Below are positions 33,789 through 43,142 of a stretch of 64,000 nucleotides of DNA, one piece after another. Source of the DNA: Winogradskyella sp. (lineage in GTDB: Bacteria > Bacteroidota > Bacteroidia > Flavobacteriales > Flavobacteriaceae); assembly GCF_028282165.1 (NCBI RefSeq), contig NZ_JANQIM010000012.1, positions 62,001-126,000 on the forward strand, given 5' to 3'. The translations under genes and the position numbers were made by a program. A model generated the notes under the pieces. That model ran no database searches, was not told where the DNA came from, and saw only the letters and a list, made by a program, of their open reading frames with translations. Within the stretch, counting starts at the first letter, position 1. Every line of letters begins with the position of its first letter.

Positions 33789-34847
33789 CTACACATCATC
33801 ATAATCCACAACAATGGTAGAGGATGTAGGATGTGCCTGGCAGGTTAATATTAGACCTTCAGCCACTTCACTATCCGTTAAGATATTGTTTTGCCGCATA
33901 GTGGCTTCGCCCTCTACTAATCTGGCAATACAACTGCTACAAATACCACCTTGGCAAGAGTATGGTGCATCGATGTCTTGTTTTAGTGCAGCTTCTAGAA
34001 CAGATTGATCCTGAGACATTTCAAATTCAAATTCTTCATCGTCAACAATGACTTTAATTTTAGAGTTGCCATCAAGAGTTTCGGCATTAGTTCCGTTTGA
34101 AGTTTCAGTAGGAGCAGTAAACAATTCAAACAAAATATTCTTTTCCTTGACACTATTTTCTAACAACACATCCTTTACAGTATGAATCATCGCCTCAGGT
34201 CCGCAGAGGTAAAACGTCTCAACGGTGACGCCTTTGTATTTATTCTTTACAATTAGGTTCACCGTACTTTTCTCAATACGACCAAAAAGTGCATCCTTTT
34301 CTTGTGCTTGACTGTAAATAAAATGAATATGGAATCGATTTCCGTAAGTTGCTTTAAGCTCCAATAACTCTTTAACAAACATGGCATCAGCTAAAGTCTT
34401 ATTGCCGTAAACCAATATAAAATTGCTAAAAGGCTCACCTTCTAAAAGTGTTCTTATAATGCTTAGTATTGGCGTTATACCACTACCAGCAGCAAAAGCA
34501 GCAACAGTCCTCGTCCTAGCATCATTAGCTTCAAAAATAAAACGGCCATTGGGTTCAGCTACTTCAAGAGTATCACCAGACTGTAACTTTTCGTTGGCAT
34601 AAACAGAAAATGTGCCTCCTTCAACGGCTTTAACACCAACGGTGATGTCGCTACTTGTTGGTGAAGAGCAAATAGAATAATCTCTGCGAACTTCTTCGCC
34701 ATTAATCTCTGTTTTTAAGGTAATATACTGACCAGCCTTGAAACTAAAATTAGCTTTAAGATGTTCAGGGATATCAAAAGTAATAGCAACAGATTTGCTT
34801 GTTACTTGATCAATAGACTTTATAGTGAGCTCATGAAATTGTGCCAT
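33789..34847 (-). CDS. PaaE-like flavin/2Fe-2S reductase
   Basis: A 352-aa protein with an N-terminal FAD-binding ferredoxin-reductase domain (FKAGQYITL, then RRDYSICSSP near residue 54), an NAD-binding domain (AGSGITPILSIIRTLLEG near 120 and YLCGPEAMI near 216), and a C-terminal plant-type 2Fe-2S ferredoxin domain with Cys ligands in SCQGGICSSC and LTCQAHP. The layout is that of PaaE/PaaK, the reductase of phenylacetyl-CoA epoxidase. No paaA-D genes are in the window, so the electron acceptor is unknown; it may serve another oxygenase or desaturase. Confidence 0.85.
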   Translation of the reverse strand: MAQFHELTIKSIDQVTSKSVAITFDIPEHLKANFSFKAGQYITLKTEINGEEVRRDYSICSSPTSSDITVGVKAVEGGTFSVYANEKLQSGDTLEVAEPNGRFIFEANDARTRTVAAFAAGSGITPILSIIRTLLEGEPFSNFILVYGNKTLADAMFVKELLELKATYGNRFHIHFIYSQAQEKDALFGRIEKSTVNLIVKNKYKGVTVETFYLCGPEAMIHTVKDVLLENSVKEKNILFELFTAPTETSNGTNAETLDGNSKIKVIVDDEEFEFEMSQDQSVLEAALKQDIDAPYSCQGGICSSCIARLVEGEATMRQNNILTDSEVAEGLILTCQAHPTSSTIVVDYDDV

Positions 34848-34863
34848 AGCAAAATTTTTTTTG

Positions 34864-34871
34864 CAAAAATA
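34864..34871 (-). promoter_or_regulatory. Candidate -7 element TATTTTTG for the PaaE-like gene
   Basis: TATTTTTG on the minus strand lies 16 nt before the start codon at 34847. The gap is shared with the divergent ABC permease gene, for which TAACTTTG at 34892-34899 on the plus strand is a possible -7 box. Neither has a clear TTG at the -33 distance. Confidence 0.5.
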
Positions 34872-34954
34872 AGGAAGCCAACATTTAAAGTTAACTTTGT
34901 TTGTAACAAATTAACAGTTATGTTTACTAATACGAAAAAATCAACCATTTAGCT

Positions 34955-36433
34955 ATGATCAAGCATTTTATTAACTTAGAATGGAAGCAATACTTCCGTT
35001 CTTCGTATTGGCAAAAGAGTTTAGGTCTTAACATACTCCTTGTTTTTTTTGCAATTTACTTTACAGTAGGCTTTCTGTTTTTTGGCTTTATGCTTTTACC
35101 AATAATCAAAAAATTGTACCCAGAACAAGATCCTTTTGTAGTTGCAAATAGTTTTATGTTTTTTTGGATCATTATAGACCTAATGATGCGTTTCTTCCTG
35201 CAGAAACTACCTGTCATGAGTGTAAAACCCTTACTTACTTTACCAATTAAGCGATCAACAGTTGTGCATTATGTTTTAGGTAAATCAGCCCTGTCATTTT
35301 TTAATTTTTTGCCACTATTTGCCATTATTCCATTTAGTATAAAACTTATGGGGGACGGTTATGAAACTCCTATGATTTTAACATGGATGTTCACCACGAT
35401 CATTCTGGTGTTAATTATTAATTTCTTCAATTTTATCGTTGAGGCGTTATCTGCGAAAACAGAGTTATCTTTTTTACCCCTAATAGCTATAATTGGTGCG
35501 CTTTATGGTTTAGACTACTTTAATGTATTACCCATAAAATCAGCTATAGGAGGCACTTTAATGACTATTGCTAACAATCCGATTCTTATTCTCATTCCAA
35601 TAGGATTTTTGCTGCTTTTTTATTGGTATAACTTTAAGATTCTTGAAGATAAACTCTACTTGGACAGTTCTTTAAAGTCTAAAGTCACCGAGGTAAAAGT
35701 AGCGGAGTTGTCCTGGACTAGACATTTTGGAGACATCGCTCCTTTTATGCAGTTAGACTTAAAGTTAATTTGGAGAAATAAGCGTACAAAATCTTCGGTC
35801 TTTATAATGATCATAGGTTTGGTCTATGGCTTATTCTTCTATCCTCAACCCGTGTATAAAGATATGGTTTGGTTGTTTCCTTTTATTGGGATATTTGTCA
35901 CAGGCATTTTCCTTATTAACTTCGGGCAGTTTATCCCAGCTTGGGATAGTGGTTACTACAAAATGTTGATGAGCCAAAACATTAAGTACGAACAATATCT
36001 GAGGTCAAAGTTTATTTTGATGGTACTTAGTGTGGGCATCATGTTTGTGTTAAGTATTCCTTATGTATATTTCGGTTGGAAAATTTTAGTAGCTCATTTT
36101 GCGGCGGCTATTTATAACATTGGTGTTAATTCGCACGTGATGCTTTTTGGAGGTTCGTTCAACAGGAAAAAGATAGACCTCAACCAACGTGCTGCTTTTA
36201 ATTATCAAGGCACTGGTGCGGTACAGTGGATTATTGGCTTACCTTTAATGTTATTGCCTATGGGCATATTTGCTGTAGTCAATTGGTTGGTTGGTTTTGA
36301 AGCCGGTATCGCAGTACTCATTCTAATGGGCATTGCTGGTGTTGTGCTCCATAAAAAACTGATGAAGATAATAACGCAACGCTATTTAGATTCAAAATAT
36401 AAAATGATTGACGCATTTAGTAAAGATAATTAA
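34955..36433 (+). CDS. ABC transporter permease, DUF5687-like
   Basis: A 492-aa polytopic protein with about 11-12 helices. The N-terminus INLEWKQYFRSSYWQKSL is cytosolic and helical; LLTLPIKRSTVVHYVLGKS near residue 91 and LKLIWRNKRTKSSVF near residue 270 are typical of DUF5687 permeases in Bacteroidota. The ATPase gene follows 25 nt downstream, so the two form an export-type ABC transporter. Substrate unknown; such pairs are often annotated as multidrug or gliding-related exporters without experimental basis. Confidence 0.82.
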   Translation: MIKHFINLEWKQYFRSSYWQKSLGLNILLVFFAIYFTVGFLFFGFMLLPIIKKLYPEQDPFVVANSFMFFWIIIDLMMRFFLQKLPVMSVKPLLTLPIKRSTVVHYVLGKSALSFFNFLPLFAIIPFSIKLMGDGYETPMILTWMFTTIILVLIINFFNFIVEALSAKTELSFLPLIAIIGALYGLDYFNVLPIKSAIGGTLMTIANNPILILIPIGFLLLFYWYNFKILEDKLYLDSSLKSKVTEVKVAELSWTRHFGDIAPFMQLDLKLIWRNKRTKSSVFIMIIGLVYGLFFYPQPVYKDMVWLFPFIGIFVTGIFLINFGQFIPAWDSGYYKMLMSQNIKYEQYLRSKFILMVLSVGIMFVLSIPYVYFGWKILVAHFAAAIYNIGVNSHVMLFGGSFNRKKIDLNQRAAFNYQGTGAVQWIIGLPLMLLPMGIFAVVNWLVGFEAGIAVLILMGIAGVVLHKKLMKIITQRYLDSKYKMIDAFSKDN

Positions 36434-36458
36434 TACATAAAAATTAAGATTACACACC

Positions 36459-37178
36459 ATGATATATACTAAAGATCTTTCAAAATCCTACAGCGGCACT
36501 ACCGTTTTAAACATAGAAGCGCTAAGTATTCCTAAAGGCCAAAGTTTTGGTTTAGTGGGTAACAATGGCGCAGGAAAAACAACTTATTTTAGTCTATTGT
36601 TAGACTTAATAAAGCCTTCAACTGGCAATGTTACCAATAATAGTATTGTCGTTGATCAAAGTGAAGATTGGAAACCTTTTACATCATCATTTATCGATGA
36701 GAGTTTTTTAATTGGTTACCTAACACCAGATGAATACTTTTATTTTATAGGTGATTTGCGCGGACAGAACAAAGCAGACGTGGATGCGCTGACCTCTCAG
36801 TTTGAAGATTTCTTTAACGGCGAAATCCTAGGGAAAAAGAAATACCTTAGGGATTTAAGTAAAGGAAATCAAAAGAAAGTAGGTATTGTAGCTGCGCTCA
36901 TTGGAAATCCAGAAGTTATAATATTGGACGAGCCTTTTGCCAATCTAGATCCAACAACACAAATTCGCCTGAAAAAAATCCTTAAAGATTTGGCCGAAAA
37001 ACAAGGTGTCACGATTTTAATCTCTAGCCACGATTTAATGCATATTACTGATGTGTGCGAGCGTATCGTAGTATTAGAAAAAGGAGATATTGTTAAGGAT
37101 TTGGAAACAAATCCTACGACTTTAAAAGAGTTAGAAGCACATTTTGCCAGCAATATGAATGTTGCACAAGAAGAATAA
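36459..37178 (+). CDS. ABC transporter ATP-binding protein
   Basis: A 239-aa ATPase with Walker A GNNGAGKTT near residue 34, signature LSKGNQKKVG near residue 132, Walker B VIILDEPFANLDP near residue 151 and the H-loop SSHDL near residue 190. It pairs with the permease encoded 25 nt upstream. The signature LSKGNQ is a common variant of LSGGQ in drug- or lipid-export-type ATPases. A strong terminator follows. Confidence 0.93.
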   Translation: MIYTKDLSKSYSGTTVLNIEALSIPKGQSFGLVGNNGAGKTTYFSLLLDLIKPSTGNVTNNSIVVDQSEDWKPFTSSFIDESFLIGYLTPDEYFYFIGDLRGQNKADVDALTSQFEDFFNGEILGKKKYLRDLSKGNQKKVGIVAALIGNPEVIILDEPFANLDPTTQIRLKKILKDLAEKQGVTILISSHDLMHITDVCERIVVLEKGDIVKDLETNPTTLKELEAHFASNMNVAQEE

Positions 37179-37202
37179 AAAAGACAATCAATTAGTTGTT
37201 TT

Positions 37203-37237
37203 AAGCTCGTGATTATTCTTTAATCGCGAGCTTTTTT
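37203..37237 (+). terminator. Intrinsic terminator after the ABC transporter genes
   Basis: A 13-bp stem AAGCTCGTGATTA/TAATCGCGAGCTT with one T-G pair, a TTCTT loop and a run of T residues. It lies 25 nt after the ATPase stop codon. Confidence 0.88.
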
Positions 37238-37369
37238 ATTAAGGTTAAGCCTGCAATTCCTCGAAAAACAATTTAATAATATCAAAAATTGAAAAAGATG
37301 TTTAATTTTACCACTTAGCATACTAAAAACCTAATAGTTTAGTTATCTAGTAACCAAATAGAACCAACT

Positions 37370-39997
37370 TTGAAGACCTATTATAAAATTATATTATCGC
37401 TTTTTTGCGCCGTTTTTATTGCCCAGAGTTGTTCTAGGAAGAAGGATACATTTGTCAATAGGAACTTTCACGCGCTAGGGACTAAATATAATATCCTATT
37501 CAATGGCGATATAGCTCTAGAACGAGGCAAATTAGCTATTAATGATGCTTTCACTGAAAACTTTTGGAAATTGTTACCAGTAGAGCGGATGGAGATAAGC
37601 GAAGATCTCTTTCTTCCAGGTGAATCTGAAAACGCAGATTTTGAACGTGCTGAAGAAAAGGCCATTAAAGCCATTCAAAAGCATGGGATGAATATTGACG
37701 GCAAGGAAAAAAATCCTCAAATAGATGAAGCCTATTTATTATTAGGCAAAGCACGTTATTATGATCAACGCTTTGTGCCTGCGCTTGCTGCTTTTAATAA
37801 TATTCTCAATAAATATCCTACGAGCGATAAGATCAATCAGGTGAAGATTTGGCGCGAAAAAACCAATATGCGATTAAATAACGACGAGGTAGCCATAAAG
37901 CGGTTAAAACGGTTGTTAGAGGAAGAAGAAGGTGTCATTACTGGGCAGGATCTTGCCGATGCAACAGCAGCACTGGCTCAAGCATATATCAACCTTAAAT
38001 CTAAGGATAGTGCCATTGCATTACTTGGAATAGCGGCAGAGAACACAAAAATAAAACGAGAAAAAGCACGCTATCATTACATAAGAGGTCAACTTTATAA
38101 TGAGTTTAAGGAAAAGGATAGTGCCAATATGGAGTTCGATGCCATTATTGATATGCACCGACAAATACCAAGGGCATTTTATATTAATGCGCACTTAGAG
38201 AAGTCTTATAATTTTGATGCCTTAGATGGTGACAATGTAGCTTTTGAGGAATACCTAGCAGAATTAGAAGAGAATAGAGAGAATAGACCTTTTCTTGATA
38301 AAATCTATCATCGCATAGCAGAATACCATCGTAACAGTGCCTCAGATAGTTTGGCTGAAGCTTATTATAACAAGTCATTAAGAAAGACCTCTTCGGACAA
38401 TTACTTAAGAGCACTCAATTATGAAATACTTGGCAACATGTATTTTGACCGCAATATTTACAAGACCGCAGGTGCTTATTACGATAGTACTATGACTGCT
38501 ATGGTTCCAAACTCTAAGCCTTTTAGGGTGATTAAACGAAAGCGTGAAAACTTAGACGATGTTATTTACTATGAAGGCATCGCTCAAGTTAATGATAGTA
38601 TATTATATATGGTTAGTCTTCCAAAGGAAGAGCAACTTGCTATTTTCACTAGGTATACAGAAGAATTAAAAGCTATAGCATTACAGGAAGAACAACGTAG
38701 AAAAGAAGAGCAAGAAAGACAAGAAGTAAGAAATAATGCAGCTCAACTAAATAATAATCGACAGATGTCACGGGTAAATCCGGGTGCTTTACCGGGAGAA
38801 TTTATCAGTAAAGACCGAAATACCGTTCCAGGCGGAGCAAGTAATTTTTATTTCTACAACACAACTACCGTAGCTTACGGAAAAAACGAGTTTTTAAAAA
38901 TTTGGGGAGAACGTCAGCTTCAGGACAACTGGAGACTTTCGAACCAAAGAGCAAGTATAAGAGCCTCTGAAGAAAAAGAAGGTATACCTAAGGTTACTGG
39001 GAATGAAGAACGCTACGATCCAGAAACTTACATAGCATTACTCCCCACAGAGCAAATAGCTATAGATAGTCTAGCAAAAGAGAGAAACTTTGCCTATTAC
39101 CAACTCGGAATTATTTATAAGGAAAAATTTCGAGAACTCGGATTGTCTAAATCTCGCTTTGAAGATTTACTCAACTACTCACCCGAAGAAAGATTAATCC
39201 TGCCCTCAAAATATAATCTTTATAAGATTTATACAGAGCTGGGATTATCCAGAAAGGCAGAAGCTATGAAAGCGGATATAATAGCCAATCATCCAGATTC
39301 ACGTTATGCAGAGATTTTGTTGAATCCTCAGTCTGAGTTGTCTAAGGATGCCAACAGTCCCGAAGCTATATATACTGGTCTCTATAAAAAATTCGATAAT
39401 CAAGAATATGCAGAAGTCATCTCCGAAGCTGAGACCCAGATTAAACGCTTAGAAGGAGACGATTTTGTTCCTAAGTTCGAAATTCTAAAAGCATCAGCTA
39501 AAGGGCGACTTTACGGTTTTGAAGCTTATAAGGAGGGCATTAACTATATAGCACTGACTTACGCTAATACAGAAGAAGGGAAAAAGGCAGAAGAACTCTT
39601 ACAAAATGCCATTCCTGCTTTGGCGAAGAAAGAATTTATATCTGATGACCAGCCAAAACATTTCAACGTAGTCTACCAATTTGAAAATGGTTCAGGTGAA
39701 GATATTGATGCTTTTATTAAGACTTTGAATGAAGAGATTGAGAAGAAAATACAATACTTTGATTTAACAACGTCAAAGGATTTGTATGATGAAAACACCA
39801 CGTTTGTTGTCGTTCATGGTTTAACTAGTATACAAGGAGCTAGCGGTTTTGCCCAATTACTACAAACCGATGAAAAAGATAAACGTGGAAGACCCATAAA
39901 GCCAAAAATCACAAAGGAATATTTTGCAATTTCCTCACCTAATTATGCTATTATTCAACGTCATAAAAATTTAAACGCATATCTAAAACTAGAGTAA
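37370..39997 (+). CDS. sprE: Gliding motility / type IX secretion lipoprotein SprE (PorW-like)
   Basis: An 875-aa predicted lipoprotein needed in relatives for type IX secretion and gliding. The signal peptide (MKTYYKIILSLFCAVFIA) ends in the lipobox QSC, and the mature protein has TPR-like repeats (for example LLGKARYYDQRFVPALAAFNNIL near residue 123, and further repeats through residue 390), a central Gln/Arg/Glu-rich linker (about 430-460) and a conserved C-terminal region ending FAISSPNYAIIQRHKNLNAYL. Length matches Flavobacterium SprE. The start is TTG at 37370. Presence in the organism implies a type IX secretion system encoded elsewhere. Confidence 0.9.
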   Translation: MKTYYKIILSLFCAVFIAQSCSRKKDTFVNRNFHALGTKYNILFNGDIALERGKLAINDAFTENFWKLLPVERMEISEDLFLPGESENADFERAEEKAIKAIQKHGMNIDGKEKNPQIDEAYLLLGKARYYDQRFVPALAAFNNILNKYPTSDKINQVKIWREKTNMRLNNDEVAIKRLKRLLEEEEGVITGQDLADATAALAQAYINLKSKDSAIALLGIAAENTKIKREKARYHYIRGQLYNEFKEKDSANMEFDAIIDMHRQIPRAFYINAHLEKSYNFDALDGDNVAFEEYLAELEENRENRPFLDKIYHRIAEYHRNSASDSLAEAYYNKSLRKTSSDNYLRALNYEILGNMYFDRNIYKTAGAYYDSTMTAMVPNSKPFRVIKRKRENLDDVIYYEGIAQVNDSILYMVSLPKEEQLAIFTRYTEELKAIALQEEQRRKEEQERQEVRNNAAQLNNNRQMSRVNPGALPGEFISKDRNTVPGGASNFYFYNTTTVAYGKNEFLKIWGERQLQDNWRLSNQRASIRASEEKEGIPKVTGNEERYDPETYIALLPTEQIAIDSLAKERNFAYYQLGIIYKEKFRELGLSKSRFEDLLNYSPEERLILPSKYNLYKIYTELGLSRKAEAMKADIIANHPDSRYAEILLNPQSELSKDANSPEAIYTGLYKKFDNQEYAEVISEAETQIKRLEGDDFVPKFEILKASAKGRLYGFEAYKEGINYIALTYANTEEGKKAEELLQNAIPALAKKEFISDDQPKHFNVVYQFENGSGEDIDAFIKTLNEEIEKKIQYFDLTTSKDLYDENTTFVVVHGLTSIQGASGFAQLLQTDEKDKRGRPIKPKITKEYFAISSPNYAIIQRHKNLNAYLKLE

Positions 39998-40015
39998 ATT
40001 AAAACCAAATCAACG

Positions 40016-40462
40016 ATGTTTTCCTCAGACAACAAAAAACCAAAACAACAAAAAAGTATGGAAACAAGTACACAGCAGAATATTATAGCACAAGGCACCA
40101 AAATAGTAGGTGATATAGCAAGCCAAGGCCCTTTTAGAATAGATGGAACCGTTGAGGGTAACGTTAAGACTTCAGGTAAAATTGTCATAGGCAAATCGGG
40201 ATTTATAAAAGGGACATTGCAAGGGGAAAATGCAGATTTTGAAGGGAAATTTTCAGGAAAACTCATTTTATCAGGGACATTGTCTTTAAAATCTACGGCA
40301 CATATTGAAGGTGAAGTTCATACAAGTAAGCTAGCTGTTGAGCCAGGCGCAACATTTAATGCCACATGTAGCATGAAAGGTACCGTAAAAGCATTAACTA
40401 ATGAGCCAACCAAACCAAAACAACCGGAACAAACAACGCAAAGACCCGAAAGACAGGCTTAA
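40016..40462 (+). CDS. Bactofilin (polymer-forming cytoskeletal protein)
   Basis: A 148-aa bactofilin. Short polar ends flank a beta-helical core of about 100 residues: GDIASQGPFRIDGTVEGNV, IGKSGFIKGTLQGENADFEGKFSGKLILSG and AHIEGEVHTSKLAVEPGATF. Bactofilins polymerise without nucleotides and shape envelope growth. The Pro/Gln-rich C-terminal tail is encoded in a 62-nt overlap with atpZ, read in another frame. It starts 18 nt after sprE, so sprE, bactofilin and the ATP synthase accessory genes probably share a transcript. Confidence 0.92.
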   Translation: MFSSDNKKPKQQKSMETSTQQNIIAQGTKIVGDIASQGPFRIDGTVEGNVKTSGKIVIGKSGFIKGTLQGENADFEGKFSGKLILSGTLSLKSTAHIEGEVHTSKLAVEPGATFNATCSMKGTVKALTNEPTKPKQPEQTTQRPERQA

Positions 40463-40661
40463 TTCTTATGCCCATTATTCTGGTTTGGTCATCCAAATGA
40501 TGGCTATCATTGGTGTAGCAACATTTATTGGTATTAAGCTAGATGAAAAATACCCTAATGACAAGGACCTATATACATTAGCCTTATCTTTAACAGGAGT
40601 TATTTTGTCAATTGTTTATGTAATAAGGCGTATTATTGCAACTTCGAAAAAAAATAATTAA
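40401..40661 (+). CDS. atpZ: AtpZ/AtpI-family F0F1 ATPase accessory protein
   Basis: An 86-aa protein with a basic polar N-terminus and two membrane helices (about residues 27-47 and 58-78), with the conserved GIKLDEKYPNDKDLYTL segment between them. This is the AtpZ/AtpI layout. The ATG at 40401 lies inside the bactofilin gene; the next in-frame ATG falls inside the first helix and would destroy it, so the 62-nt overlap seems real. The family assists c-ring assembly or magnesium handling in some bacteria. Confidence 0.85.
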   Translation: MSQPNQNNRNKQRKDPKDRLNSYAHYSGLVIQMMAIIGVATFIGIKLDEKYPNDKDLYTLALSLTGVILSIVYVIRRIIATSKKNN

Positions 40662-40672
40662 ATAGGGTCTTA

Positions 40673-41068
40673 ATGGAGGAATTTAAAAAAAGGCAAGTTG
40701 TTTTCTTGTTACAATTGCTTGGAGTTACAGCAGTACTATTTGCTATTCACAGCTATTTACTGTACCATTTTGCCAATGACATTACATTCTTCTTTCCTGT
40801 TTGGCAGATTTATACCTTTCATGTAGTTATAACATTGCTATTCTTTTCCATTATAAATTACAGATATGCAACTGGGAAAAAAGAAATTTTCAACCTTTTT
40901 ATGGTTTTAACGTTTATGAAAATGTTTTTAGCGATACTTTTTCTGCTACCACTTTTACTATCGGATTTTGAGAACAAACAGCCCGATGTTTTCAACTTTT
41001 TCATTCCCTACTTCTTATATCTTTTCTTCGAAGTTTTTGCGATTACAAGATTCCTTCAAAAGCCATAA
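40673..41068 (+). CDS. Four-helix membrane protein, DUF6168-like (AtpI position)
   Basis: A 131-aa protein with four predicted membrane helices (about residues 9-29, 40-60, 74-96 and 106-126). It occupies the place of atpI between atpZ and atpB, and the number of helices is the same as in AtpI. Sequence similarity to classical AtpI is not evident, so it may be a lineage-specific counterpart. It lies 11 nt after atpZ and before a strong promoter for atpB. Confidence 0.72.
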   Translation: MEEFKKRQVVFLLQLLGVTAVLFAIHSYLLYHFANDITFFFPVWQIYTFHVVITLLFFSIINYRYATGKKEIFNLFMVLTFMKMFLAILFLLPLLLSDFENKQPDVFNFFIPYFLYLFFEVFAITRFLQKP

Positions 41069-41145
41069 AATTTTATTTTTTGTTGTCATAAGGAATAGGC
41101 AGTATTTATCGCGAAAAAACTTTAAAAATTAAGGGCAAAATAATG

Positions 41146-41176
41146 TTTGTCAATTCATTTAATGTGTGTACATTTG
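41146..41176 (+). promoter_or_regulatory. atpB operon promoter, TTTG-N19-TACATTTG
   Basis: A perfect match to the Bacteroidota primary promoter consensus: TTTG at 41146-41149, 19 nt, and TACATTTG at 41169-41176. Transcription would start about 32 nt before the atpB ATG. It is the strongest promoter match in the window. Confidence 0.85.
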
Positions 41177-41214
41177 CAGCGAATTTAAAATAAGGTATTT
41201 TAAAGCCGAAAAGA

Positions 41215-42312
41215 ATGACATTAAACACCTTTAGAAATTTAGTACTTGCCGCTCTATTTTTATCATTTAGTTTTATTGGTTTTGCTAAGGACTCTGGAGA
41301 AGAGGGAGAGAAGTTCGATCCAAAAGAAATGATCTTGCATCACGTAAAAGACGCTTACGGAATGCACATAGCGACTCTGAACGAAGGCAAAGAGAACGAA
41401 TTGCACATTACAATACCACTTCCAGTTATTGTTTACACAGATAAAGGATTAACTGTTTTCTCATCTTCTGCATTCCACCACGATTACCATGGGCATGAAA
41501 TAGTTGAGAGAAACGGGCAAAAGTTTGTCAATGTACATGAAAAAGTATATGTGTTGGACGAAGGCGTTTCAGAAGTTAGTTACGATGAAGAAGGTCATCC
41601 TACTAATGCACATCGACCAACTTTAGATTTGTCTATTACAAGAAACGTATTTATGATGTGGGTTTCAATAGCAGTGTTACTGTTGATTTTCCTTTCAGCA
41701 GCACGCCGATACAAAAAAGCGGACAACTACGTACCTTCAGGCATTGCTGGTTTTGTAGAGCCTCTCGTTGTTTTTGTGAGAGATGAAATTGCTAAGCCTA
41801 TGATTGGCGAGCATAAGTACAAGCGTTACATGCCGTACCTGCTTACCATTTTCTTCTTTATTTGGATTAACAACATTTTTGGATTAATACCAGTTTTAAA
41901 TGGTGCGAATGTTAGCGGAAATATTGCTTTTACATTTACTTTGGCGGCAATCACGTTTATTATAACAACGTTTAGCGGAAATAAACATTATTGGCAACAT
42001 ATTTTTTGGATGCCTGGTGTACCTGTCCCAATGAAGATATTCTTAATGCCGATTGAAATTATTGGAATGTTCGTAAAACCAATTTCTCTAATGATTCGTT
42101 TATTTGCTAACATTACAGCAGGACACGTTATCATCTTAGCATTAATGTCATTAATCTTTGTATTTAAGACTGTAGCCATGGCGCCAGTATCGGTAATCTT
42201 CTCATTATTTATTACAGTAATTGAAATTGTTGTTACAGCAATACAAGCATATATATTTACAATATTGTCAGCCCTTTATTTTGGTATGGCAACAGAAGAA
42301 GCACATCATTAA
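41215..42312 (+). CDS. atpB: ATP synthase F0 subunit a
   Basis: The 365-aa stator subunit forms the proton half-channels at the c-ring. An N-terminal signal-like segment (residues 1-24) and a periplasmic domain of about 120 residues precede the six-helix core; this long N-terminus is usual in Bacteroidota. The essential Arg is in SLMIRLFANITAGH near residue 296, and YLLTIFFFIWINNIFGLIPVL and IQAYIFTILSALYFG near the end are family motifs. First gene of the operon, under a consensus promoter. Confidence 0.96.
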   Translation: MTLNTFRNLVLAALFLSFSFIGFAKDSGEEGEKFDPKEMILHHVKDAYGMHIATLNEGKENELHITIPLPVIVYTDKGLTVFSSSAFHHDYHGHEIVERNGQKFVNVHEKVYVLDEGVSEVSYDEEGHPTNAHRPTLDLSITRNVFMMWVSIAVLLLIFLSAARRYKKADNYVPSGIAGFVEPLVVFVRDEIAKPMIGEHKYKRYMPYLLTIFFFIWINNIFGLIPVLNGANVSGNIAFTFTLAAITFIITTFSGNKHYWQHIFWMPGVPVPMKIFLMPIEIIGMFVKPISLMIRLFANITAGHVIILALMSLIFVFKTVAMAPVSVIFSLFITVIEIVVTAIQAYIFTILSALYFGMATEEAHH

Positions 42313-42537
<225 letters not shown>

Positions 42538-42543
42538 ACAAAC

Positions 42544-42580
42544 AAAATACAGAAGTAACGGTTGGTTGCTTCTGTATTTT
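42544..42580 (+). other. Strong intra-operon hairpin between atpE and atpF
   Basis: A perfect 12-bp inverted repeat, AAAATACAGAAG (42544-42555) and CTTCTGTATTTT (42569-42580), with a 13-nt loop, begins 6 nt after the atpE stop. A T-rich stretch (TTCTTTTTT) comes about 7 nt later. It looks like a partial terminator or a 3'-end stabiliser of the atpB-atpE message. Such an element would suit the stoichiometry of the c-ring (many c subunits for each other F0 subunit). Confidence 0.75.
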
Positions 42581-42640
42581 AATCATTCTTTTTTACCTAA
42601 GTGAAAGAGAATAAAATTTAAGTTATTAAAATAAAATAGA

Positions 42641-43135
42641 ATGGATTTAATTACACCAGAATTTGGACTTGTTTTTTGGACTTTAATAACCTTTTTGGTT
42701 CTATTATATATACTAAGAAGATTTGCTTGGAAACCTATTTTAGGTGCGGTAAGCGCAAGAGAAGAGGGTATTAAGGACGCGTTAGCATCTGCTGAGAAAG
42801 CACGTCAAGAAATGGAAAATCTTCAGGCTGATAACGAACGTATTTTACAAGAAGCTCGCGCTGAACGTGAAGCAATGTTAAAAGATGCTCGTGAGATAAG
42901 AGAGCAAACAATCGCAAAAGCTGAAGCAGAAGCCCAGGAAAAAGCGAGTAAAATTATTGAAAAGGCACAAGCAGCAATAGAAAGCGAAAAGAAAGCGGCT
43001 ATGGCAGAATTAAAAAGCCATGTAGCTGGTTTATCAATAGATATTGCAGAAAAAGTGGTACAAGGTGAATTATCTAACAAAGACAAGCAACTAAAATTGG
43101 TTGAAGATATGTTAGGCGAAACAACACTAAACTAA
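42641..43135 (+). CDS. atpF: ATP synthase F0 subunit b
   Basis: The 164-aa stator subunit has one N-terminal membrane helix (FGLVFWTLITFLVLLYILRRF, residues 8-28) and a long coiled-coil rich in Ala/Glu/Lys/Arg (about residues 45-135) that links F0 to F1. Length and layout are typical. It lies 103 nt after atpE, across the hairpin, and 7 nt before atpH. Confidence 0.96.
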   Translation: MDLITPEFGLVFWTLITFLVLLYILRRFAWKPILGAVSAREEGIKDALASAEKARQEMENLQADNERILQEARAEREAMLKDAREIREQTIAKAEAEAQEKASKIIEKAQAAIESEKKAAMAELKSHVAGLSIDIAEKVVQGELSNKDKQLKLVEDMLGETTLN

Positions 43136-43142
43136 ATATTTA

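Noticed and set aside
40601..41070. Classical atpI
   Set aside because: The protein has the right helix number and place but I see no convincing sequence match, so it was called a DUF6168-like protein in the atpI position.
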